Assembly (NCBI GenBank): GCA_017473705.1
Contig: JAFUJQ010000050.1
Coordinates: 1 to 64,000, forward strand
DNA from: Bacteroidales bacterium
GTDB lineage: Bacteria > Bacteroidota > Bacteroidia > Bacteroidales > UBA932
DNA: 64,000 bases
Reading direction: 5' to 3'
The notes below the pieces were generated by a model. The model searched no databases, was not told the DNA's origin, and saw only the letters and a program-made list of their open reading frames with translations. Position numbers and translations under genes: made by a program. Every line of letters starts with the position of its first letter. The first letter of the stretch is position 1. Positions 8,118 to 19,649 of this stretch are shown in pieces.

Positions 8118-11100
8118 ATGATGAATATGAAATTCATATTGTCGGCTTTTGCCGCCGCAGTGCTGTCTTCGACGATGCTTTCAGCAGCAGTGGACGGTAC
8201 TTCTACTAAGCTTGTCACACCGCATACCAGAGAGTACAGGGAGATTCTGCGACTGCAGGAGAATGGGATGCACAGCCGTTCGAGGCTTTTGTTTGAGAAT
8301 CTTTCCGAAGCATCGGCTCAGGCCGATCCTGAAGGTCATGCCATATTAAGTGATGTAATCATGAATGTGCCCGGATATGAGTCTCGCATGAAGAGATTCA
8401 TGGAGGAGTGTCCTTATTCGGTGCTGGTACCGCAGATCATGTATCGCCATGCTCTTAATCTTTTTGACGTGCAGGATTATGTCAAGGCCGGCGAGCTGCT
8501 TGACAATGTGTCCCCTACGCAGATTGAGAAGTCCCAGGTGGATGAGTATCTTTTCAAGAAGGCATATTGCGATTTGGAGAGGGGGGATGCCGACAGAGCT
8601 CTCCTGAGGTTCGTAGAGCTGGAGAAGCGTCCGATATCGGATTATACATCACCAGCAAAGTATTCGATAGCTTACATCAATTATGAGAAGAAGAATTTCT
8701 TCGAGGCGCTCGGATGGTTTGAGGCGGCTTCCCTTGATGCCAGATTCACGCAGATGGCGAACTATTACATCATGGAGTGCCGTTTCATGCTCAAGGACTA
8801 TGAGTATGTGACAAGATATGGAGAAAAAATATATCAGACGCTGTCCGACGAACGCAAGCCTCATCTTGCCAGGATAATATCTGAGTCGTGGCTGGTGCTG
8901 GGCAATGCTTCGGAGGCTCGCAGATATTACGAACTGACTGCTAACGTCAATGGTGAGCCAAAGACAAGGAAGGACTGGTTCTACAGCGGTTCGGTCCTGT
9001 ATGCTGTAAAGGATTATAAGGGTGCTATAGAGAGTTTCAGCAATATGGAGATGCGGACCGATTCTCTTGGGCAGATCGCCAACTATCATATGGGCTACAG
9101 TTATATCCAGACAAGGAACAAGGTGGCCGCCCTGACTGCATTTCGGGATGCATCCATGTCTCCTTACGATCCGGTGGTGTCAGAGGATGCCTTTTTCAAC
9201 TGGGCGAAACTGGCGTTTGACATCAACAATGACCCTTCTGTCTTCCAGGATTATATGCGGAGATATTCCGACAGGGAGAAAGATGACAAGATATACAGCT
9301 ATATGGCCGTCGCGGCGCTTCATGAAAAGGATTATGCAGGTGCGGTCGATGCTTACGGAATGATCGACGAGCTTGATGATGACATGAGGAACAATTACAT
9401 GAAGGCCAATTATCTCAGGGCGCATCAACTTGTTTCCACTGGTTCATATCGTATGGCTATACCATGTCTCAGGGTTGCGGGCTACTATTCCGATAAAGGC
9501 AGCCGTTTCAATCAGTTGACGAGATACTGGCTTGCAGAGTCATACTACAGGAACGATCAGTTCCGGCAGTCGAGGGAACTCTTTACGGAACTGTACAACC
9601 AGTCTGCTCTTTATCGTCAGCCCGAGTCGTACCTGATTCCGTACAACATAGCATACTGCTATTTCAAGGAAAATGACTACGCGACTGCCAGAAAGTGGTT
9701 CAGTACCTATCTGGAGGCTTCAGAGGTCAAGTTCAGGAAAGATGCATTGGAGAGAATAGGAGACTGTCATTTCATAGCCAAGGACTATAAGAGTGCAAGC
9801 GCGGCATATGACCTCTCAGTGCGGGATTTCTATAATGTGAATGACATATATCCATATTACCAGTCAGCGCTTTCATACGGGTTGTCAGGCAATCTTGACA
9901 GGAAGATCACTCTGCTTGAGAATGCTTTGAATGCAGAGCCTTCATCGCAGTTCTATCCTGAGGCTGTCTATGAGCTTGGACGCTCTTATGTGGTAAGGGG
10001 AAAGGATGACACAGCATTCGCATGCTTCAGAAAGCTTGCAGATACTGCAAAGGATACGACGTTTGTGGCGAAGGCATATATCGAGTTGGGTTCGATTTCG
10101 AGGAATCAGTCGCAGTTCAATGAAGCTCTGAGTTATTACAAGGCTGTGGTGGAGGATATGCCGCTTTCCGGCTATGCCGAGGATGCCCTTGCTGCAATCG
10201 AGTCCATATATCAGACCAAGAATGAGCCGGAGGAGTACCTGAGATATATCGACAGCATTGGCAAGGGAGCTACCAAGACTGCGGACGAGAAAGAAAAGAT
10301 GATATTCAACGCAGCCGAACAGAATTACCTTTCGGGCAACTATCAGAGGGCCCTTGCTTCTCTGCAGTCATATCTTGACACATATCCGGCAGGCAAATAT
10401 GCATACAATGCCGAATTCTACATTGCAGATTCGTATAAGCAGCTTGGCAAATATGAGCAGGCTTGTGACAGCTATGAGAAGGTCATTGCTGACGGATCCG
10501 GTTCTTTTGTGGAACTTTCGATGCTTAATTTCTCGGAACTCTCATATAAGCTGGAGCGTTGGGAGGATGCGTTCGGAGGGTATTCGTCGCTCTATGCATC
10601 TGCCAGGTTCGAGAACAACAAGCTGACAGCAATGGTCGGCATGATGCGTTCTGCATACAAAGGCAGGATGTGGGCTGAGGCGTTGAAGAATGCCGATAAG
10701 GTGCTGTTTGACAGCAGGATGGATGCTGCGCTCAAGCGTGAGGCTGAGTATGTCAAGGCGAAGTCTTATATGGCTACCAGCCGCAGGACTGAAGCACTCT
10801 CGATCATGGAGGGCCTGGCGGCTGACGTTTCAGATGCGTATGGTGCCGAGGCTGCATATGTCCTTATCACCGACAGTTACGACAAGGCTGATTTTTCTGA
10901 TGTTGAGAATAAGGTGTATGCTTTCTCTGACGCGGGTTCCCCTCAGACTTATTGGCTTGCCAAGAGTTTCATCGTGTTGGGAGACTCTTTCGTGGACAGG
11001 GATGAGCTTGCGCAGGCCAAGGCGACATTCGAGAGTGTGCGCGACGGATACAGACCGTCGGGTGCTGATGATGACGTGATGGACAATGTAAAGATGCGTC

Positions 11101-11135
11101 TTGAGAAGCTTCAGGAACTCATGTCGGTTGAATAA
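8118..11135 (+). CDS. large exported TPR-repeat protein
   Basis: A 1005-residue protein with a signal peptide (about residues 1-23, ending MLSAA) followed almost entirely by tetratricopeptide-like helical repeats. Recurrent motifs include ALGWFEAAS, KDYKGAIESFSNM, YATARKWFSTYL, EALSYYKAVVEDM and GKYEQACDSYEKV. It is probably periplasmic or attached to the outer membrane and acts as a scaffold. A TPR protein just before an outer-membrane barrel gene is a recurring Bacteroidetes arrangement; here only 12 bases separate them, so they likely form one complex or pathway. TAAATTTG at 8095-8102 may be its -7 box. The specific function is unknown. Confidence 0.85.
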   Translation: MMNMKFILSAFAAAVLSSTMLSAAVDGTSTKLVTPHTREYREILRLQENGMHSRSRLLFENLSEASAQADPEGHAILSDVIMNVPGYESRMKRFMEECPYSVLVPQIMYRHALNLFDVQDYVKAGELLDNVSPTQIEKSQVDEYLFKKAYCDLERGDADRALLRFVELEKRPISDYTSPAKYSIAYINYEKKNFFEALGWFEAASLDARFTQMANYYIMECRFMLKDYEYVTRYGEKIYQTLSDERKPHLARIISESWLVLGNASEARRYYELTANVNGEPKTRKDWFYSGSVLYAVKDYKGAIESFSNMEMRTDSLGQIANYHMGYSYIQTRNKVAALTAFRDASMSPYDPVVSEDAFFNWAKLAFDINNDPSVFQDYMRRYSDREKDDKIYSYMAVAALHEKDYAGAVDAYGMIDELDDDMRNNYMKANYLRAHQLVSTGSYRMAIPCLRVAGYYSDKGSRFNQLTRYWLAESYYRNDQFRQSRELFTELYNQSALYRQPESYLIPYNIAYCYFKENDYATARKWFSTYLEASEVKFRKDALERIGDCHFIAKDYKSASAAYDLSVRDFYNVNDIYPYYQSALSYGLSGNLDRKITLLENALNAEPSSQFYPEAVYELGRSYVVRGKDDTAFACFRKLADTAKDTTFVAKAYIELGSISRNQSQFNEALSYYKAVVEDMPLSGYAEDALAAIESIYQTKNEPEEYLRYIDSIGKGATKTADEKEKMIFNAAEQNYLSGNYQRALASLQSYLDTYPAGKYAYNAEFYIADSYKQLGKYEQACDSYEKVIADGSGSFVELSMLNFSELSYKLERWEDAFGGYSSLYASARFENNKLTAMVGMMRSAYKGRMWAEALKNADKVLFDSRMDAALKREAEYVKAKSYMATSRRTEALSIMEGLAADVSDAYGAEAAYVLITDSYDKADFSDVENKVYAFSDAGSPQTYWLAKSFIVLGDSFVDRDELAQAKATFESVRDGYRPSGADDDVMDNVKMRLEKLQELMSVE

Positions 11136-11147
11136 AGATTGAAGATT

Positions 11148-12908
11148 ATGAAGAAAACGATATTATATGCGGCGCTTCTTTGCGCAGCGCCATATGCGGT
11201 ACACGCTCAGGATCTTGATCCGACAGTTGTCGTGAACAGGGCGTATGAGGGTCAGCTGATGGAGGTGCATAAGCCTTCAGTGGAGATGGCCATACCTGAT
11301 ACCGTGGCCAGGTTTGACCTTGATTTTGACTATTCTGTCTTCGAGAAGCCTTATATGGGTGCATATGAATTCAATCCATATGTCCTTACAATGGAACCGG
11401 CATCTTCTGTTCAGGCGCCGAAGCGTCTGTACCTCAAGGCCGGAGCCGGATATACCCTGCATCCGACCTTTGACCTTGTATGGTCTCCGGTCAGAAGCAA
11501 GGGATTCACTCTTGACGTATATGCCATGCACCGTTCCTACGTGGGAGCGTATCGTGCTTTCAAGCCGACCCCTGTCGCCGGGGAGACTCTTGTCGTCGAC
11601 AGATGGCTGCAGTCGGGCGGTGACCGTTCCGAGTGGAAAGGGTATGACCTGGAGACCCGTGCCGGAGTGGATGGCGGCTATGACTGGCAGGAAGGTGCTT
11701 TCCGTTTCGATCTGGCATATTATGGAGTAGCAGGCAAGGATCAGGTCAAGACCAGACATTATGACAGTTTTGACGCGAGTTTCGGTGTGGCATCGAAGTC
11801 TGACAAGGATACATATTTCATGTATGACATCAAGACAGGCTATTCTTTCGCGGAGGATAATTCCGAGAGCAGCGGTGTCGGATCACGTCTTTCTGAACAT
11901 CTTTTCAATCTTGGCGGAACCATAGGACAGGTTCTTGAGAGAAGGCATAATGTCCTCTTTGACGCTGGCCTGGTCATGGCTTCATATGCTCATGCGGACT
12001 TCGCTTCTACAGTGGCCGAGTTCAACGTTGTTCCTCATTATGTCTTCAACGGCAAGAGATGGAGTGTGGATGCAGGTATGCGTGTTTCAGCCCTTCTGAG
12101 GTCAAAGGACATGGAGGCGGCGTTTCCGACAGATGAGCAGATATTGTATCCCGACATAAAGGCGTGGGTCGATGTCATTCCGGATGCCGTGAGGCTGTAT
12201 GCTCATGTTGGCGGTGGAAGCAGGCTTAATACATACAACTCACTCCTCAAGGAGAACCATCATTTCGACCCGTCTTTCGGTCGCGGCTTCTGGCCTGTGA
12301 TGGATGTTACGGTGGAGCGCGTGTCCGCGTCTGTCGGCCTTGCGGGAAGAATCGGTGCGAAGTTCTCATATGACCTCCGTGGAGGTTATGTCAATTATAA
12401 GAATGCACTTCTTGACGCTATTGTGATAGATCAGGTGCATTATGCCTCTGAGCCGCAATACCTTGCAGGCTTCGGCTATGCTCCTTATCAGAAGCTTTAT
12501 GCGTCGGTTGACTGGAGGTTGAAGAACGAAAGTTTCATGTTCGACGGAAATCTCACCTATGCGCATTGCCGGGAAGGGGCAGAAGGTACATCGGGACTCT
12601 TCCTGCCGTCCGCATTCACGGGAGATGTCGCCATTGAGTATAACTGGAGCAGAAGAATCTATGCCGGGGTGGATTGCCTGTTTGCAACGGAAAGGGCAGG
12701 AAGTGTGGCCGACCGTCTCCAGGACCAGGTATATGAGGCAAGAATACCCGGATATGCGGACCTTGGAGTATATTTCGAATATGCTGCAACCAGAAGCATG
12801 TCGTTCTGGCTCAGGGGTGGAAACCTGCTTGACATGACCATCCAGCGCAACCCTCTGTATGCCGAAAACGGCATCAATTTTACCGTTGGAATTTGCTTGA
12901 ATTTATAG
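11148..12908 (+). CDS. outer-membrane beta-barrel protein (TonB-dependent-receptor-like)
   Basis: A 586-residue protein with a clear signal peptide, MKKTILYAALLCAAPYAVHA. After it comes a short segment (DPTVVVNRAYEGQLMEVHKP) and then long alternating, aromatic-rich strands such as YLKAGAGYTL and VDASWRLK-like pieces, ending in a typical barrel terminus (INFTVGICLNL). No plug domain or carbohydrate-binding domain is evident, so it is barrel-like rather than a full SusC. An upstream TTG at 11139 is in frame, but the ATG at 11148 starts the signal peptide. It is translationally close to the TPR gene. Its last bases overlap the gyrB promoter. Confidence 0.8.
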   Translation: MKKTILYAALLCAAPYAVHAQDLDPTVVVNRAYEGQLMEVHKPSVEMAIPDTVARFDLDFDYSVFEKPYMGAYEFNPYVLTMEPASSVQAPKRLYLKAGAGYTLHPTFDLVWSPVRSKGFTLDVYAMHRSYVGAYRAFKPTPVAGETLVVDRWLQSGGDRSEWKGYDLETRAGVDGGYDWQEGAFRFDLAYYGVAGKDQVKTRHYDSFDASFGVASKSDKDTYFMYDIKTGYSFAEDNSESSGVGSRLSEHLFNLGGTIGQVLERRHNVLFDAGLVMASYAHADFASTVAEFNVVPHYVFNGKRWSVDAGMRVSALLRSKDMEAAFPTDEQILYPDIKAWVDVIPDAVRLYAHVGGGSRLNTYNSLLKENHHFDPSFGRGFWPVMDVTVERVSASVGLAGRIGAKFSYDLRGGYVNYKNALLDAIVIDQVHYASEPQYLAGFGYAPYQKLYASVDWRLKNESFMFDGNLTYAHCREGAEGTSGLFLPSAFTGDVAIEYNWSRRIYAGVDCLFATERAGSVADRLQDQVYEARIPGYADLGVYFEYAATRSMSFWLRGGNLLDMTIQRNPLYAENGINFTVGICLNL

Positions 12909-12926
12909 GAAAAATTGCTATATTTG
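12897..12926 (+). promoter_or_regulatory. promoter of gyrB
   Basis: TTG at 12897-12899, a 19-base spacer and TATATTTG at 12919-12926. The -33 box lies inside the last codons of the barrel-protein gene. Transcription would begin about 20 bases before the gyrB ATG at 12953. Confidence 0.75.
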
Positions 12927-12937
12927 TCCGTTTGTAA

Positions 12938-14944
<2,007 letters not shown>

Positions 14945-14984
14945 TCTATAGAAAGTACTAAACCAAAACAATAATCTGACAGTT

Positions 14985-16250
14985 ATGACTGACATTTTTG
15001 AAAGAATCGAGAAGCATTCAGGTGGTCCTCTCGGACAGTATGCTGCAAAGGCATTCGGCTACTATATGTTCCCGAAGCTTGAAGGCGAGCTTGGCCCGCA
15101 TATGAAATTTCAGGGCAAGGATGTTCTTGTATGGAGTCTTAACAACTACCTTGGCCTCGCAAACCATCCTGAGGTCAGAAAGGCAGATGCTGAAGCTGCT
15201 GCAAAGTGGGGACTTGCATATCCGATGGGAAGCCGCATGATGACAGGCCACACCGATCTTCACGAAAGGTTTGAGCGTGAGCTTGCAGAGTTCGAACGCA
15301 AGGAGGATGCATTCCTCTTCAACTTCGGATATCAGGGAATCCTTTCAACCATAGATGCTCTCATGGACCGTCACGATGTGATCGTGTATGACTCCGAGGC
15401 TCACGCATGTCTCATCGACGGCGCGCGCATGCATATGGGAAAGAGAATGACCTTCCGTCATAATGATTATGAAAGCTGCGAGAAGACTCTCCAGAGAGCA
15501 ACAAGGCTTTGCGAAGAGACAGGTGGCGGCATCCTCCTTATCACTGAGGGTGTATACGGCATGACAGGAGCTCTCGGTTTCCTTGACAAGATCGTTGAAC
15601 TCAAGAAGAAATATAAGTTCAGAATCCTCATCGACGACGCTCACGGATTCGGTAACATGGGACCTACCGGCCGCGGTACATCTGAGCACTTCGGGGTGAT
15701 GGACGAGGTAGACCTCTATATCGGAGCCTATGCAAAGTCAATGGCGTCTATCGGCGGTTTCGTTGCAGGTCCTAAGAAGATCATCAACTATCTCCGTTTC
15801 AACATGCGTTCTCAGATCTATGCAAAGTCTCTTCCTATGGCACTCGTAGAGGGTGGTCTCAAGAGACTTGAGATCATCAGAAGCAAGGAGGGTGACGAAC
15901 TCCGCAAGAAGCTCTTCACCATCACCAAGGCTCTTCAGGACGGTTTCCGCAATCTCGGATTCGAGATAGGACCTGCAGAAGCGTGTGTTACACCAGTGCA
16001 GATAAAGGGCGGTGTCGGACAGGCATCAAGAATGGCTGTAGACCTCCGTGAAAACTACGGAATCTTCTGTTCGGTTGTCATCTATCCTGTAATCCCTAAG
16101 GGTATGGTCATCTTCCGCATCATCTCTACTGCGGCTCACTCCATGGAGGATGTGGACCGTACGCTCAAGGCATTTACAGAGGTCCGTGAGAAGCTTGATG
16201 CCGGATACTATGATGGCGACGAGAACGACATCGTGGACATGGCAATCTAG
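14985..16250 (+). CDS. alpha-oxoamine synthase family enzyme (SPT/KBL-like), paralogue 1
   Basis: A PLP enzyme condensing an acyl thioester with an amino acid, 421 residues. LVWSLNNYLGLANHPEV, GSRMMTGHTDLHERFE, the PLP-stacking histidine in SEAHACLIDG, LIDDAHGFGNMG and the Schiff-base lysine K251 in AYAKSMASIGG are all in place. It differs clearly from the second family member at 22917, which has the usual SPT residues FSKSF, so it may use another amino acid. Cysteate (sulfonolipid synthesis) or serine are candidates from known Bacteroidetes enzymes; the sequence does not decide. The next gene begins six bases later and encodes an acyltransferase-fold protein, suggesting a shared lipid pathway. 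Confidence 0.85.
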   Translation: MTDIFERIEKHSGGPLGQYAAKAFGYYMFPKLEGELGPHMKFQGKDVLVWSLNNYLGLANHPEVRKADAEAAAKWGLAYPMGSRMMTGHTDLHERFERELAEFERKEDAFLFNFGYQGILSTIDALMDRHDVIVYDSEAHACLIDGARMHMGKRMTFRHNDYESCEKTLQRATRLCEETGGGILLITEGVYGMTGALGFLDKIVELKKKYKFRILIDDAHGFGNMGPTGRGTSEHFGVMDEVDLYIGAYAKSMASIGGFVAGPKKIINYLRFNMRSQIYAKSLPMALVEGGLKRLEIIRSKEGDELRKKLFTITKALQDGFRNLGFEIGPAEACVTPVQIKGGVGQASRMAVDLRENYGIFCSVVIYPVIPKGMVIFRIISTAAHSMEDVDRTLKAFTEVREKLDAGYYDGDENDIVDMAI

Positions 16251-16256
16251 CTGCTT

Positions 16257-17525
16257 ATGAAGGAATATCTTGTTCCTCCTCTTTGCGGGAGGACATATTT
16301 ATACGGCTCGCAGGCCGGTGCATCAGTGTCGTCACGTATTGTGACGGCACTGACTATGCATATAAGCCCTGACATCCTGGCCAAGGCTCTCGCGGAAGGT
16401 ACTGCCAGATTTCCGCAGTTTGCTGTCGGGCTGGCTTTGGAGAATGAAGAGTATGTGTTCTGTCCTGTAGATGCTCCGGTGCCTGTTTTCGAGGCCTCGG
16501 TATCGTTGCCGAAGACCTTTGACGATCCGGCTCTGGCAGGGTATCTGTTTATGGTGTCATACTCTCATAAGACAGTCTTTTTTGATTTTCATCGTGCAAT
16601 AGCTGATGAGTTTGGAATGATGTCATTTGTCAAGGCTGTCCTGTTGAGATATCTTGAGCTGACGGGATATCCGGTCAGGACCGACGGGTCGGTGAAACTG
16701 CTGTCCGGCGAATATTTCAAGGCGGAAGGCGAGGATCCGATGCCGCATATGGATGACGCGGTCGCGTCCCGCCCTGTGTGGTATATGGATGCAAAGGCAG
16801 CTGTGGCAGCCCCGGTGCAGAGCGATAAGGAGGATGTGGTCCAGGTGAGAGTGCCTGTATCCAAACTCAAGAAGGACTATCTTGACATGACGAACATACC
16901 GATCACATATGTGGCTCCATTCTTCTCGCATGCTGTCCATGAACTGATCGGAAGTGAGATAGAGGTGGGAGAATATGTCGTTGCTGGTGTAAAGGTCAAC
17001 CTCAGGCCATACTATCCGTCGCCGTCTCTGCGACCATATCATACGCCTGTATATCTGGCCTATAACCGAAACCTTTCCGACTATCCGTATAATACTGTGC
17101 TGATGTCCCAGAAGAAGCTTCTTGAGGCTCAGCTGAAGAATGACACTCTGGCTTACAGCGCACAGACGGTCATTGCTGAAGTGGAGAAGGCATGTGAGAA
17201 GTCGCACACATTGGAGGATCTCAATGCAAGTTTTGATGAACTCAAGGCCCGTCATGCCGTCAAGTCGACATATGAGATAACACGAGTAGGAAATGTCATG
17301 CTTCCTGACAGCATGCAGAGGCTTGTCACAGAATTCTATCCTGTCGTGCCTTCCGGATCCAAGGCGTTCTCTGTCACCGTCGAGGTCTATAGGGGAGAAC
17401 TTGTGATAACGGTCTGTGGCAGGAAAAATGTATCAGAGGTGTGCCGGAGACTTGTTGAACTCATGCAGGAAAACAGCATAGAGGCATATGTCGCTGACAG
17501 ATATTCATTTGAACCGATAAAATAA
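16257..17525 (+). CDS. condensation/CAT-fold acyltransferase-like protein with altered active site
   Basis: A 422-residue protein resembling the alcohol-acetyltransferase/condensation-domain superfamily. The C-terminal part (ITRVGNVMLPDSM, then GELVITVCGRKNVSEV) matches the layout of these enzymes, and the N-terminal half has the strand-helix around residues 105-135 that normally carries HHxxxDG. Here it reads H112-R113-A-I-A-D117-E118: the catalytic second histidine is Arg and the Gly is Glu. No signal peptide or membrane helix is evident. It is tightly linked to the upstream alpha-oxoamine synthase (6-base gap) and to the PgpH-like gene (5-base gap). Function unknown: it may be a non-catalytic partner, or an acyltransferase with a different mechanism. 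Confidence 0.65.
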   Translation: MKEYLVPPLCGRTYLYGSQAGASVSSRIVTALTMHISPDILAKALAEGTARFPQFAVGLALENEEYVFCPVDAPVPVFEASVSLPKTFDDPALAGYLFMVSYSHKTVFFDFHRAIADEFGMMSFVKAVLLRYLELTGYPVRTDGSVKLLSGEYFKAEGEDPMPHMDDAVASRPVWYMDAKAAVAAPVQSDKEDVVQVRVPVSKLKKDYLDMTNIPITYVAPFFSHAVHELIGSEIEVGEYVVAGVKVNLRPYYPSPSLRPYHTPVYLAYNRNLSDYPYNTVLMSQKKLLEAQLKNDTLAYSAQTVIAEVEKACEKSHTLEDLNASFDELKARHAVKSTYEITRVGNVMLPDSMQRLVTEFYPVVPSGSKAFSVTVEVYRGELVITVCGRKNVSEVCRRLVELMQENSIEAYVADRYSFEPIK

Positions 17526-17530
17526 AAGTT

Positions 17531-19558
17531 ATGGAGAAAAGCAGGTTTCCTCGAGGATATAAGGTGTATTTGCCGTTGGTGGTGCTCTTTGCGCTGCTGA
17601 CGGTGGTGATGCCGAGAAGTCCGAAATTCCAATATGACTATAAGAAAGGCTCCCCATGGATGTATGAGGATCTTGTATCAGAGTTTGATTTTCCTCTCCT
17701 TAAATCTGAAGAACAGTTGAAGTCTGATCTGCAGAAAGCCGGATCCAGTGTCATTCCGGTCTACAGATATGACCCGTCGGTATTCCAGGCGGCGCAGTCG
17801 GCATTGGCGTCAGCGGATCTGGGTAAATATACCTCTGCAAGGCCAGCGCTTAATGTGGCTTTGCAGGATATATATTCGAAAGGTGTCATGCCGGCTTCCC
17901 GGCAGCCTGATGTTGCCGGATTCGTGTACGTACAGAGAGATATGAGGGCTGCCAAGGTCCCAGCTGAAGAACTCTATACGATTGAAGAAGCCGGTGCGGC
18001 TCTTTGTGCGTCCTTGACATCGGTTCTTCCTGACGCACCTGTGGATTCGATATACAATGCGCTTCTGGCCCCTCTTGTGACATCTGACCTTGTCTTCGAC
18101 CAGCAGGTTACGGATCTTATTCATGAAGAGAATGTGTCCCTTGTATCTCCGACTCTCGGCATCATAAAGGCAGGCCAGACCCTCGTGTCGAAGGGCGAGC
18201 TTGTGACTGCCGACCTGGAACTCCTCCTTGACTCGTACAGGAAGGAATATGAGTCCTGTGTGGGATATGCCGGTCCGGAATTCCTTCAGTGGTTGGGAAA
18301 TGCATTGATTGCACTATTCCTTGTGCTGATCCTGTTCTTCTCGATATATTTCTGCAACTACCATATCTTCGAGCAGCTTAACAAATACCTGTATATCCTT
18401 CTGGTTTTCACGATATCAGCCGTCTCGTCGTTCGTGGTGGTAGACATAGAACCATCTTATTTCTACATGGTTCCGTTTACTCTGATAGTTCTATATCTTT
18501 TGGCTTTCTTTACCAGGAGGCTTGTGCTTCTCGTGTATCTCATATCTCTGCTGCCGATGCTGATAGCAGCTCCTGACGGAGTAGAGCTCTTCTTCATATA
18601 TCTGTCGGGAGGTATCGCAGCGATCTATGTGTTTGACTATTTCAATAAAGGATGGCTTCAGTTTGTCCTGGCTCTTGTGACTTTTGCAGTGATGGCGGTC
18701 GTGTGGGGCGGATTCAGGCTGGTCGAAGGTCTTGAAGGCATGATGAACATAAGGCAGCTCTGGCAGCTGCTGCTCGCTGCATTCCTGGCGGTTGCCGGAT
18801 ATCCGCTGATCTACCTTTTCGAGAAGATGTTCATGCTTGTCTCGTCATCCAAGCTTGTAGAGCTCAGCGATACCAGCAGGCCTCTTCTCCGTCTTCTTGC
18901 AGATAAGGCTCCTGGCACATTCCAGCATTCTCTTCAGGTGATGAATCTTGCAGATGCTGCTGCGAGATCCATTGAGGCCAATATACCGCTCATCAGAGCC
19001 GCGGCGTTATACCATGATGTGGGAAAGATAGCCAATCCGCAGTGCTTTACCGAGAATGAAACTCCCGGCGTCAAGTTTCATGAGGGCCTTTCTCCAAAGG
19101 AAAGTGCTCAGGAAATCATCCGCCATGTCTCAGACGGTCTAGCCATGGCGGACAAGTATGGATTGCCGGACATTCTGAAGGACTTCATACGTACGCATCA
19201 CGGTACCACTGCAACAGGATATTTCCTGAATAAGTATCTCAACGAGGGAGGTAACCCTGATGAAGTTTCGGAATTCTATTACAATGGTGTCAAGCCTTCG
19301 ACAAAGGAGGAAGTGATCCTGATGCTTTGTGATGCAGTAGAGGCGGCGTCAAGGAGTTTGAAGGATTATTCGCCGGCCAGCATAGAGAGTCTGGTCGACA
19401 GGATCATTGACGGAAAGGCCGATGACGGACAGCTTTCGGATTCTGACATCTCTTTGAGGGAGGTCAATGTCGTACGTCAGGTGATGAAGACATATCTTCA
19501 GCAGATGTATCATTCGCGTGTGTCCTATCCGAAGAGAAAGGATAAGACCGGGAAGTGA
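17531..19558 (+). CDS. 7TM-HD family cyclic-di-AMP phosphodiesterase (PgpH-like)
   Basis: A membrane phosphohydrolase of the PgpH type, 675 residues. It has an N-terminal membrane helix (about 11-28), a large extracytoplasmic 7TMR-HD domain to about residue 250, about seven membrane helices between 255 and 435, and a cytoplasmic HD domain. The HD signature is AALYHDVGKIANP, preceded by PGTFQHSLQVMNLA and followed by IRTHHGT and LCDAVEAASR. Characterised members hydrolyse cyclic di-AMP, which links to osmotic and cell-wall control. No diadenylate cyclase is in the window. It starts five bases after the acyltransferase-like gene. Confidence 0.9.
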   Translation: MEKSRFPRGYKVYLPLVVLFALLTVVMPRSPKFQYDYKKGSPWMYEDLVSEFDFPLLKSEEQLKSDLQKAGSSVIPVYRYDPSVFQAAQSALASADLGKYTSARPALNVALQDIYSKGVMPASRQPDVAGFVYVQRDMRAAKVPAEELYTIEEAGAALCASLTSVLPDAPVDSIYNALLAPLVTSDLVFDQQVTDLIHEENVSLVSPTLGIIKAGQTLVSKGELVTADLELLLDSYRKEYESCVGYAGPEFLQWLGNALIALFLVLILFFSIYFCNYHIFEQLNKYLYILLVFTISAVSSFVVVDIEPSYFYMVPFTLIVLYLLAFFTRRLVLLVYLISLLPMLIAAPDGVELFFIYLSGGIAAIYVFDYFNKGWLQFVLALVTFAVMAVVWGGFRLVEGLEGMMNIRQLWQLLLAAFLAVAGYPLIYLFEKMFMLVSSSKLVELSDTSRPLLRLLADKAPGTFQHSLQVMNLADAAARSIEANIPLIRAAALYHDVGKIANPQCFTENETPGVKFHEGLSPKESAQEIIRHVSDGLAMADKYGLPDILKDFIRTHHGTTATGYFLNKYLNEGGNPDEVSEFYYNGVKPSTKEEVILMLCDAVEAASRSLKDYSPASIESLVDRIIDGKADDGQLSDSDISLREVNVVRQVMKTYLQQMYHSRVSYPKRKDKTGK

Positions 19559-19562
19559 TATT

Positions 19563-19592
19563 TTGAAATGTCGCGCAAAATGATTAACTTTG
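19563..19592 (+). promoter_or_regulatory. promoter of tig
   Basis: TTG at 19563-19565, a 19-base spacer and TAACTTTG at 19585-19592. The leader then contains the perfect palindrome ACAGGCGCCTGT at 19601-19612 before the ATG at 19650. Confidence 0.75.
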
Positions 19593-19649
19593 CGCGCTTT
19601 ACAGGCGCCTGTGCGCCCATGTAGTGGGAAATGATTAAAAACAATTGAT

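Noticed and set aside
8649..9089. 146-residue minus-strand frame inside the TPR gene
   Set aside because: Shadow of the long TPR reading frame.
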